Assembly: GCA_018136815.1 (NCBI GenBank)
Contig: CM030941.1
Span: forward strand, 2,958,984 to 3,022,983
Direction: 5' to 3'
Origin: Isochrysis galbana
Lineage: Eukaryota; Haptophyta; Isochrysidales; Isochrysidaceae
Length of the DNA: 64,000 nucleotides
How positions within the stretch are numbered: position 1 is the first letter of the stretch; every line of letters begins with the position of its first letter. Under the pieces are notes generated by a model. It saw nothing but the letters and a program-made list of their open reading frames with translations. It had not been told where the DNA came from and did not search any database. This document shows positions 36,420 through 44,820 of the stretch, piece after piece. The position numbers and the translations under genes were made by a program.

Positions 36420-36985
36420 AGGGAGGCTGTGGGGGGGGGCGCTGTCGGGCGGAGGGCGAGCGAGTCGGGCGGCCGAGACGAGAGAGAGAGGGGGGAGAAA
36501 GAGAGAGAGGAGAGGGGAGGAGAGGGGGGAGAGAGCCCTTTGGGGAAAGAAAGGAGAGCGGCGGAGAGGTGATAAATGTAGGGAGAGTCGGCAAGAAGCT
36601 GTGTGGATGACGGCGCGCGCTCTCTCTCTCGCTCGGGTGGCCGAGAGGAGGAAGTGTCTGGAGCCTCGTGCGTTGATAGAAGTGTAGGAGTATGGAGAGG
36701 GGAAGAAGAAGAAGACGGGGAAGGGAGAGAGAGGGAGAGTGAGGAGAAGGAAGATGGGGGAAGTCCTGGCGAGAGAGAGAGAGAGAGAGGAACGATGGTG
36801 ATGAGGAGAGGATGAAGGGGGGGCGGGAAGGGGGGCGGGGGGAGGGGGGGGGAAGGGGGGGGAGAAGGGACGCGCGGTGACGAAGCCGGGGCGGGCAGTT
36901 TTCCTCCGCGGGGGGAGGGGGGGGGGGGGGGGGGGGGTTGCCGGCGGGGGGGGCGGGCGGGGGGGGGGGGGGGGGAGAAGGCGAC
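36420..36985. repeat. GA-rich then G-rich tract
   Basis: 36478-36545 and 36700-36790 are GAGAGAGG-type; 36815-36980 is mostly G with GGGGGCGGG interruptions, including two long G-runs (36916-36938, 36959-36974). It lies upstream of the short HPF gene (CT/C-rich on its coding strand). Confidence 0.85.
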
Positions 36986-37709
36986 CTCCTTCCAGGTAGG
37001 GCGTCTGAGGGAATCCGTCAGAGTTTTATTGTTGTGTTCGTATAACCTTAGTGCTGCGGGACCATCGCCCTTCGGCCCTTCGAGCATCGACGGCCACGGA
37101 GCCCCTCCCCCGCGATGGGGGTGTGTGCGCGGTTGGTGCGTGGCTCGTCCGGTGTATGTGGCTAGGAATGCTAGCTAACAAGATGTCCTACGACGCTATA
37201 AGTTCTAACGGAATCCATGAATTTTAGTAGTATTTAATCATGCACATCACGCTAGACGCTAGACGCTAGGAATAGAAAACACAACACGAGAGCGGTAAAA
37301 TAGGTACCGGACGTCTAGTAGCTAGTAGGTGTGTAGCCCGGAACCTTCAGATGTTTTTTACAGCAACAAGACGAGGTTGGGGTTTGTTTTACAAGACGCC
37401 TACAGTGCTGTTGAGATTTGTACATTATACATGCACTAGAATCTCATAATGTATAATGTTAATATCTACGTAGCCTATAGTATACATGCTCTAGCACAAT
37501 GGACAATGGCGACTGCTGCCCGGTGCCTTCACGTTTACGGCGGTGTGCTGCTTCTCGAAAGTTTTGGTCAAGGGTCAGAGGCGGGCGTTGTGTGGGGGGG
37601 TATAAGGATTGACAATCTTGGGCAGAACACCCACGCCATGGACCATGAGCCAGCCACACACCACACACAAAACGACGAAATATGCAGGCCCATGTTCACA
37701 TGCTCACAC
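36986..37709. other. Intergenic, no gene seen
   Basis: Includes an inverted copy of the AAAACATCTGAAG motif near 37345-37365, short CTAGACGCTAG repeats (37251-37268), and TA-rich sequence at 37420-37490. No ORF with recognisable features. Confidence 0.45.
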
Positions 37710-38597
37710 TCATGTCGATACCAAAGCACACAAGAGATTCCGCATTTGTTCAGCGACGTCGCCATCGCACTCGACGTGCGCGATCGGAATGCCGGCTTGG
37801 GCAGCCACGCGCTCGATGCTCGGGAGCGTCTCAGAAGACCATTCGTGGATCTTTGCGGACGCCACCTCGCCTGCTCCCACTTGGCGCGCATGGTGTCTCA
37901 ACGTGTCAGGTTGCGCGGTGAAGGTGAGGAGCATGTGCGGCGAGCCGAAGCTTCCAGCCGACCAGCGCGCGGGTGAGGAGAGCAACCACGACGGGCTGCG
38001 CTCCACGAGGTGCAAGCTGTCATCGTCGGGCGAGGCAGTGTCCGTGAAGTGCGCGAGGTTCTCTGATGGGGACGAGTAGCGCGCGCCAAAGTCGCTAGCA
38101 ATCTTCAGGCAGAGCGGTGCCGCATCCAAGTACGGTGCCGAGCACGCTAGCACGACACCCGTTGGAAGAAGCCAGTCGGATGCCACAAGTGGCCGCCCTA
38201 GCCGAAGCTTGGTTGCGCGCATCAGCTTTTTGAGCCGGAGGCACTCGTGCCAGCTGGCCGCGCAGTGCACCTCTCCAGCCTCAATGGCCTCTGCCGCCTT
38301 GGACTTCGCCCGTGGCTGCTCTACCGGAAGCCTCGCGCGCGCCTCTGCGCGCGCCGCCTGTAGCTGCGCCTGAAGATCCGCCATCTCCGCTTCAAGCCCC
38401 TCATACTGATCAGCGAGCTGCCGCTCGGCGAGTGCCTCGCTCACAGCGTTGGCGACGCCTTTGCTCGCGAGGAACTCGGCCATGTACGCGGGTGCGTCGT
38501 GGGGCTGGTCACGCAACGCAAGGAGCATCCCCTCGGAGAGCACGGGCGCCACATGCTCGCGCAGGTACTGTGCGTACTCGGCCTCGCCCTCCGCCAT
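37710..38597 (-). CDS. Dpy-30 domain protein of unknown function
   Basis: Single exon, 295 residues from ATG 38597. Residues about 10-46 (YLREHVAPVLSEGMLLALRD, then APAYMAEFLASKG) match the Dpy-30 dimerisation motif found in chromatin complexes and axonemal proteins. A coiled-coil stretch follows (EALAERQLADQYEGLEAEMA and on to about 95). The remaining 190 residues (e.g. ASDWLLPTGVVLACSAPYLD, HEWSSETLPSIERVAAQAGI) match nothing I recognise. A flagellar role is plausible given KAP3 nearby but is inference. No intron and no obvious promoter tract. Confidence 0.75.
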   Translation of the reverse strand: MAEGEAEYAQYLREHVAPVLSEGMLLALRDQPHDAPAYMAEFLASKGVANAVSEALAERQLADQYEGLEAEMADLQAQLQAARAEARARLPVEQPRAKSKAAEAIEAGEVHCAASWHECLRLKKLMRATKLRLGRPLVASDWLLPTGVVLACSAPYLDAAPLCLKIASDFGARYSSPSENLAHFTDTASPDDDSLHLVERSPSWLLSSPARWSAGSFGSPHMLLTFTAQPDTLRHHARQVGAGEVASAKIHEWSSETLPSIERVAAQAGIPIAHVECDGDVAEQMRNLLCALVST

Positions 38598-38936
38598 CGC
38601 TCACCCCACCACCGCACGGGGCCAACGGACGCGCACACAGCCAACGCCGAGCGAGAGGGGAGCCGGATTATAACGTTAGAAATAATTCGGCTCGCAAGCT
38701 AAGAGCTAAGAGTAAAGTAGAGAAGAGAGAAGGGGGGGGGCGAGGGCCCAAAACAAACCTCATACTCACCATGAACTTCCCGTTTCTCGCCAGAACGTAC
38801 AACGTGGCCACCGTTGCACTCGCACTGGGGCTCCAATATGTTGAGGAATTGAAAGACAAACTCTGACTCTGTCTCTGTCTGACTCAAATTCAACTCGCAA
38901 ATCGCAAACGGTCGGCTGCGACAATCCTCCCTCTGG

Positions 38937-39810
38937 TAGGCCGGTCACTGACGCGTTTAAACCACTACTTTCCATCCCTCCTGGATGTGCAAGGATTCTC
39001 CAGGCATCCCCCTTACCTGCCCCCCCATACACGAAGCTGAATTTGGAGTCATGCCGAATATGATCCTTGCTGCCAACGCCCATGTGGGGAACTTTGTGTG
39101 GTTGGATGCCCACCAAGCAAGCACCTCCTGCGTGAACGTTCGCACCTCAGAGTGATCAATCTTGATCCCGCGACATACGCGGCGCTTTCCCTCGACGTCA
39201 ACGTCGATGTTCTCGTTTGCAGATCTATTTCGCGCACCCAACGCGTCATCATCTTGTCATCTTGTCCAGCTCCTCAGAGTTGTACTCGATCTGGATGTGG
39301 TGGGTGTTCGCGTACATCGTCCCCGTGCCGGTGTGCAAGACCTTGCAGTCGCCCAGGTCCTTGTGGGCCATCATTGCGCCGACTCTCATCGTCGCCTTCT
39401 CGGTCAGGTCGGTGGCCGGGACGCCGGTGTCGCCGTCGCTCTCTTGGTCGGACTCTACGATGGCGTTGGCGTTGGCGCGGCGCGTGGGGATGTTCAGGTG
39501 CTCGTCTTCCTCGCCATCCACGTCGCTATCGTCGCGCCACGCCTCCTCGTCCTCAACCGCCTCGACTGCGACCGCGCCCTCGCGTCGCTGCGTCGCTGCG
39601 GAGGGTGAACGACATCCTCATCCTCATCCTCATCCTGGGGGATGAGGCTGTCACCCTCCGCGAGCGCGAGCGCCCCGCGTTGGCGCGTGCAGAGGCGTTT
39701 GCCTCTGTGAGGAGGGAGACGGACGGTGAGATGCGCGCTAGCACGGACGAGCGCAGGCCAGCAGGGAGAAGGGGCAGCGGGCATGGCTCACCTGGGCCAG
39801 CCATTGCGCG
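38937..39810 (-). pseudogene. hAT transposon remnant with dimerisation domain and 3' terminus
   Basis: Minus-strand frames encode VRTFTQEVLAWW, then FPTWALAARIIFGMTPNSAS, the signature of the hAT C-terminal dimerisation domain, but the expected ERVFS... continuation is deleted. Upstream pieces DLGDCKVLHTGTGTMYANTH and SEELDKMTRW lie in other frames. The element ends at TAGGCCGGTCACTGAC (38937), similar to the 17-bp terminus of the element at 59152, and the next 90 bp align with it too. This ties the non-autonomous elements at 14.3-14.6 and 59.2-62.4 kb to the hAT superfamily. Frameshifted and not functional. Confidence 0.7.
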
Positions 39811-40180
39811 GCCGCGGCGGGCTTTTTTATCGTGGATCTCAAGACGACCCCTGTTTATGCTATAAAAACGTCCAGTTTATGTATGTACAATAATGACCGT
39901 CATTTATTTTGAAAAAATCGCTGGGAACGTGACCATACGGGTATTGTACTGTATCGTAGAGAGGGGATTTCACTCTTAGACAAGGCGTTATACTGATAGA
40001 CAAGGGGCAAGGGGCGCTGCGCCCCCAAACTTGCAGCCCACTTGTAGAGAGGGCCCAAACTTCTGACGAGCTCGAGCATCCACCCAAACTTGCAGAAAAA
40101 TTTGAAAGTTTTTACCCATCCCTATGTAGGAAGACGAATCCTTGATTTTCAAGCGCCTTAGCCTTAGCCAATGAGTTGAT
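39811..40180. other. Intergenic, no gene seen
   Basis: AT-richer stretch with repeated CCAAACTTGCAG words (40024-40095). No ORF is supported. Confidence 0.4.
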
Positions 40181-40184
40181 GGTG

Positions 40185-40560
40185 ATGGCGTCTTTCGAGA
40201 TGGTAAAAGATCATCTCGAATTTGAAATTACGCACTACGAGGTGCGCCGCTACGTCCTTGAATGCGCTCGCTAGCGCTTTCGATGATGCTTGCGGGAGTT
40301 CGCGGGCTTTGTCGTCAAAAGTCTGAACATTTGACTATCATGGGGTATTGCACTCCATTAATCGCGAACACACCTTGGTCCTTAAATTTTGCTTTGTATT
40401 GGCGTGCGCAGTCCGCTGAGACTAGGATCTCCCATGGACCCGACGAGCTCTTCGCCAAGAATTCCGGCTCGAGGACCACGCCTTCGAGCTTGTTCAGGTG
40501 CGCCACGATGGCTAGGGGTAAGCACAAGTATCCCTCAAAAGACGCCCAAATATCCATGCA
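40185..40560 (-). pseudogene. Gag-like ORF, frameshifted copy
   Basis: Minus-strand frame reads AHLNKLEGVVLEPEFLAKSS, GPWEILVSADCARQYKAKFK, GVFAINGVQYPMIVK and, after a frameshift near 40330, TFDDKARELPQASSKALASA. It is nearly the same protein as 49236-49595 (+). The frameshift and lack of 5' part mark it as decayed. Confidence 0.75.
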
Positions 40561-40673
40561 AAATATCTACGATATATCCATTCGAAAGCCCAAATATCCA
40601 GAAAATATCCATTCGTAAAAGCTTTGCATATGGTATGTGTAGCTAGGTTGCTCAAGATATTAAAGCCACATGC

Positions 40674-40717
40674 TGTTGTATTCAGGCCTTTTGGCGCCAA
40701 AAGGCCTGAATACAACA
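40674..40717. repeat. Perfect 44-bp palindrome
   Basis: Both arms (TGTTGTATTCAGGCCTTTTG and its complement) meet at GGC|GCC (centre 40695/40696) with no loop or mismatch over 44 bp. The next flanking bases do not pair. One arm (AGGCCTGAATACAACA) also occurs at 5225-5240, at the end of a MERA element. Confidence 0.95.
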
Positions 40718-40746
40718 CATGCATATATATGTCACATAGATAGAAC

Positions 40747-41543
40747 TGTCGAACATGCGATGACTACAAGCTCGTAGGCAGAGGGCCGTTCGACCGAGCC
40801 GGCAGCTGACGCGGCCGTGAAAGAGTCGTTGTTTGTTGCTTGCGGGAAAATGTCTGAGAGGTCATAGTAGGAGTCGGGTCTGACCGTGTCTGCCATCGAG
40901 CGCTATGAGCGAAGAGGTGGGCTGAGGTTCCGAGGATTGCAAGGCAGAGGGCCGTTCGACCGAGCCGGCAGCTGACGCGGCCGTGAAAGAGTCGTTGTTT
41001 GTTGCTTGCGGGAAAATGTCTGAGAGGTCATAGTAGGAGTCGGGTCTGACCGTGTCTGCCATCGAGCGCTATGAGCGAAGAGGTGGACTGAGGTTCCGAG
41101 GATTGCAACGCGTGGCGTCGGAGAGTAGAGACGAGGCTAGCTAGCGAGCTAGTGGAAGAGAGAGAATGAGAATGAGAGCTTCTTAGGTCCAAGGTAGACA
41201 CGAGGGACTACAACGCGGGGACTCAAAAAGCTACCGGTCCACAGAGACACACAAACTAAACCAAACGGGGCGAAAACTAACCGCACCTGGACGGACGGCC
41301 GAGCGTCGGCACCAAGGCAGCTTAGCAGCGCACAGGCATGCGACAGAGGAGTCGGCACAACGAGGACAGACCTCGCTGGGGAGCTGCGACCGAGGTATAA
41401 CAAAAGACAGACGACAATCATGGAACGTTTGATGACATCAAGAGAAAGTAGGAGAAGAGGCGACATACCCATCAACGAGACCTTGAGAGTTAAAATAACT
41501 CACAGGCTAAAAGTAAAAGTCTGTCCTCGTATGGAATACGACA
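40747..41543 (-). mobile_element. Solo LTR with 5-bp target duplication AGAAC
   Basis: Begins TGTCGAACATGCG and ends CATACGACA-like (..TACGACA), i.e. TG...CA with 5-bp inverted ends TGTCG/CGACA. Flanking AGAAC occurs at 40742-40746 and 41544-41548. The sequence is homologous in inverse orientation to 63111-63808. An internal 166-bp unit is tandemly duplicated (40777-40942, 40943-41108), which accounts for most of the extra length. On the minus strand it holds an ORF starting MADTVRPDSYYDLSDIFPQA, conserved in the other LTR. It interrupts a hAT remnant. Confidence 0.9.
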
Positions 41544-41548
41544 AGAAC

Positions 41549-42050
41549 ACATCAAGAGCCTTCTTTCTTGCTTCTTGCGTTCGTTGCTTGTTGCGATTGT
41601 ATATCGCAACATCACCGACACTTCCAATTGATCCGACAACGACCGGTCCCGATGAGCACCAAACGAACACTGCATCAAAGAGCAAGAGAACACGCGCTCA
41701 CACGAAGCAGAATTAGGAGAGAGGCAAAATGTTATTCGAGCAGCCAATGCCCACGTGGGGAATTTCGAGTGGTTGGATGCCCACCATGCTAGGACGTCTC
41801 TTTGAAAAACTTTCCTTGTCGGAATGATCGATGTGTGTACCTTGTACCTTGGCAGGATGTCGCATTCGCGAATCGACGCTCGTTAGGCTTCTCTTCGTCG
41901 TTCGGCATTTATCGTTAGAATTCTCTCGTTCTCGTTCTCGGTCAAAAGCTTCGCTTGGATGCATAGGATCTTGGGTTGTGGAGCGCCCTCTCTCTTTCTC
42001 TCGAAGAGAAGGGAAGTTTCCCCACCTTTCTCCCTCCCAGGCGCCTTGCA
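41549..42050 (-). pseudogene. hAT transposase C-terminal remnant interrupted by the LTR
   Basis: Minus-strand frames encode HIDHSDKESFSKRRPSMVGI, IPHVGIG and ILPLSPNSASCERVFSCSLM, then DQLEVSVMLRYTIATSNERK. This is the hAT dimerisation motif (SPNSASCERVFS ... L.V.LMLRYN) with one frameshift near 41740. It is a different copy from 38937-39810, since the ERVFS part is retained. The solo LTR inserted just 3' of this coding end. Confidence 0.75.
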
Positions 42051-42190
42051 ACTAGGTTTAATTCGCTATCTTCTCCGCGCTTCTCTATCTACTTCAGTAC
42101 TTCAGTGATTGCAATCAAGTTTAATTTACAATCTCTTCACATCTCCCCCTTAGGCACACCGCATCTCTCTCGTCTTATTCGGTAAGTCTC

Positions 42191-42860
42191 TTGGAATCCT
42201 GTGCGGCAGGATTGCCCCTCGTTTCCGTTATGGTGCGATTCCCCTTCCAGACGGGCGTACTCGCCGGTGGCGTCGGCCCACATCGAGTACAAGTTGCACA
42301 GGCGCGGTCGACAGCCGCCGGTGATGGAGACGACCCCGAGTCCTCGCTCACCGAGGCACAGCGCGCGCTCCTCAACGCTATCACCATTGACCCCGACAAG
42401 CAATTGTCGCCGTCCCAGAAGCAGCGCGTACGCTGCCTGCTGGCACGGCATATCGACGCGTTCGCCCTCGACCCGAAGAACCCTCGGCACACGCACGTCA
42501 TGGAGGTCGAGCTGCCTCTCCTCCCCGGCGCTACAGCCCACCGGCATGCTCCATCCAAGATGGGCGACGAGGGCCGTGCCATCGTCGACAAGCACGTCGC
42601 CGAGATGGAGGCGGCAGGCATCATTCGTAAGTCCAATTCGCCATGGGCTTCGCGGGTTGTTCTCGTCGGCAAGAAAGACGGATCCGTTCGCTTCTGCGTC
42701 GATTATCGCGACACGAACTCGAAGCTTCGCATCTCGGACAGCCCTCTACCGCTCACCGTCGAAGCTATCGATCGTCCATCCCGAGGCCAAGGTTCTCGAG
42801 ATTCTCTTTTTCTCTGTCTGCTCGACCTAGCCTCCGGCTTCTGGTGTCTGGTGTCTAGCC
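42191..42860 (+). pseudogene. Ty3/Gypsy reverse transcriptase N-terminal fragment
   Basis: The frame encodes HIDAFALDPKNPRHTHVMEV, AEMEAAGIIRKSNSPWASRV, VLVGKKDGSVRFCVDYRDTN, SPLPLTVEAIDR and LFLCLLDLASGFW: the RT fingers region up to the LDLASG(Y/F) strand of Gypsy elements. There is slippage around 42770-42800 (PSRGQG...) and the catalytic YxDD part is missing. Sequence changes at about 42870-42955 into dispersed repeat E. Upstream 42060-42190 may be its own leader. Not functional. Confidence 0.85.
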
Positions 42861-42954
42861 TGCAAAGGGGGGAACATAGAAACGCAAACAACTTCTAAAA
42901 CAAATAACAAAAAGGTCGATCGTCGCGGATGCGACAGCCACCCTGTCGTTAGGG

Positions 42955-43490
42955 GTAGGCAGAGTGGGGACCCCTGAGGCCCAGGAGCGCCAGCGAGGGA
43001 GAGGCAGGGGAGACCAAGTTGGACCAAGGCCCAGCCCCAGCCTCCTCTGCCCCCTGAGCTGGCCTCCAGGAGCCTCCAGGGGTCGCCAGAGGCAGCTGCA
43101 GGCCTGTCGCAGGCGCGCCATCGCGCGTGCCTGCAGTAGAGAGGGGAGAGAGAGCGCGGAGAAGGGGGTGGGCGGAGCGAGGGCTCCGCTCACCGAAAAA
43201 TATGTAAGTCCCGCACCTGTTTACAGGAGAAGTCGGGACTGAGGACGCCGCCAGTCCGGTAGGCACAGGAGGAAGGGGGGAACGGATCACCGGGGGGGGG
43301 CGCGGGCCACCGACCATATCTAAGCCCTTTCCCCCTATCCCCCTAGTAGTGCACGGGGGGAGTCGCCTGATGGCGGGGGGGAAAGGGCCGGGAGAGAGGG
43401 GGTGTAGAAAGTTTTGCTGCGTGAGTAGTAGAAAGTAGAGGGTCCACAGCCGCGTGTGCGGTGAGACTATTAAGAAGTTAATATTACCTC
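42955..43490. mobile_element. Dispersed repeat E, copy 2
   Basis: Same orientation and order as 18395-18895, with small indels. Blocks GGAGCGCCAGCGAGGGAGAG, AAGTCCCGCACCTGTTTACAG and CCCTAGTAGTGCACGGGG are shared. It lies immediately after the truncated Gypsy RT. No ORF is common to both copies apart from compositional ones. Class unknown. Confidence 0.8.
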
Positions 43491-44820
43491 TCTTTCTTTC
43501 CCTCACAACAGTCTACTCTAATGTCACACACGCACGAGAGCACCGGAGACCAGAGAGGGAGGGTAGGTCGTTTGCCTTCATGCTTGGTACCCCGCGTGGA
43601 TAGCCAGATTAGCGCTGAGGGGAGGAAGGCATTCGCCAAGTTGCTCGTTGCTTTCCGTTAGGGGGACGCTGCACCACTCGGGCAAGGAAAGCTCATGCAG
43701 GCCCCACCACCAAGCCACCAAGAGGTGGTGCGTGTGCCCCTTCCACTTGAGGAGGCCCTGACCCTCCTCGATGCTGCTGGCTGAGTGTACCTTGGGGGGG
43801 GCCCGCGCCCCGGGGAAGGAGGGACTGGGGGTACTCTCAGTCGCGGAAGAGGAGGGACTCTCTCTTCGAATTCCTGACGAGGCGCCGAGCTCCTCTTCTC
43901 AGTGGAACAGTCGTGTGTACTCTAGTGTGAGAGACCAAACTCCGCGCCGCCTCCACTTCTCGCACGCAGTCTCTCCTTGTGCCCTCTCTCTCTCCCCTCC
44001 CCCCCCCGGCCCCCTCTCCCCTCCCTCTCTCCCCTACCTCCCTTCTTCCTCCCTCCCTCCCTCCCCCTCTCTCTCTCTTCTCTCTCTCTCTACTCTCTCT
44101 CTTTCTACTCTCTCTCTCTTCTCTCTCTCTCTACTCTCTCTCTCTCTCTCTCTCCCCCCCCCTCTCTCCCTCTCTCTCTCTCTTCTCTCCCTCTCCCTCT
44201 CCCTCCCTCTCTCTCTCTCCGCGTAGAGGAGTGAGTTGTCCTCCTCTCTTCCCCTCTCCAGCTCCAGCAGGCAGTATTCTCACTTATCTTCCTCCTCTCT
44301 CTCTCTCTCCCGCCCCCCCTCTCTCCCTCGCTCCCTTCTCTCGCCCCCTACTCTACTCCGGCGTCCTCTCTCCCAATACCCTTCTTCCTCCCCCTTTCCA
44401 TTTCTCTCTCTCTCCCTCCTCCCCCCCACCATCGTCTCTTCTTGTGGAGCTGCTCCTCTCTTCTCCTCTCTTCTTTCTCTTATATCTTGCCCCCCCTCTA
44501 TCTCTTCGCTCTCTCTCTCTCGTCCTCCTCCCTCTCTCTCTTGCCCCCCCCCCCACCTCCTTCCTCACAAAGCTAGTCTCTACTTTGCTCTCTTCTCTTT
44601 ATCAATCCTTCCCTTTCTCTTCTCTATACTTCCGAGCGCCGTCGCGGTCGAGCGAGCCTCCTTTTCGCGCGCTCCTTCCCTCTCCTCCCTCGCCCCAGCT
44701 CCTCCCCCCCCACCCCCTGCTCCCCGTCCTTCCCTCCCCGCCCCCCCCGCCCCCCCACTCGCCCGCACTCTCTACCGCTCCCCCCCCCCGCCCCCACCAC
44801 CACAAACACCCTCACACAGT
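43491..44820. repeat. CT-rich region upstream of the TLDc gene
   Basis: 43500-43970 is unique-looking without a gene. 43985-44220 is CT microsatellite, and 44220-44820 is C/T-rich with C-runs, ending directly at the ATG. Long Ser/Leu/Pro open frames here are compositional. Confidence 0.8.

Noticed and set aside
39098-39865. Plus-strand frame rich in Arg
   Set aside because: Shadow of the hAT-derived minus-strand coding fragments.
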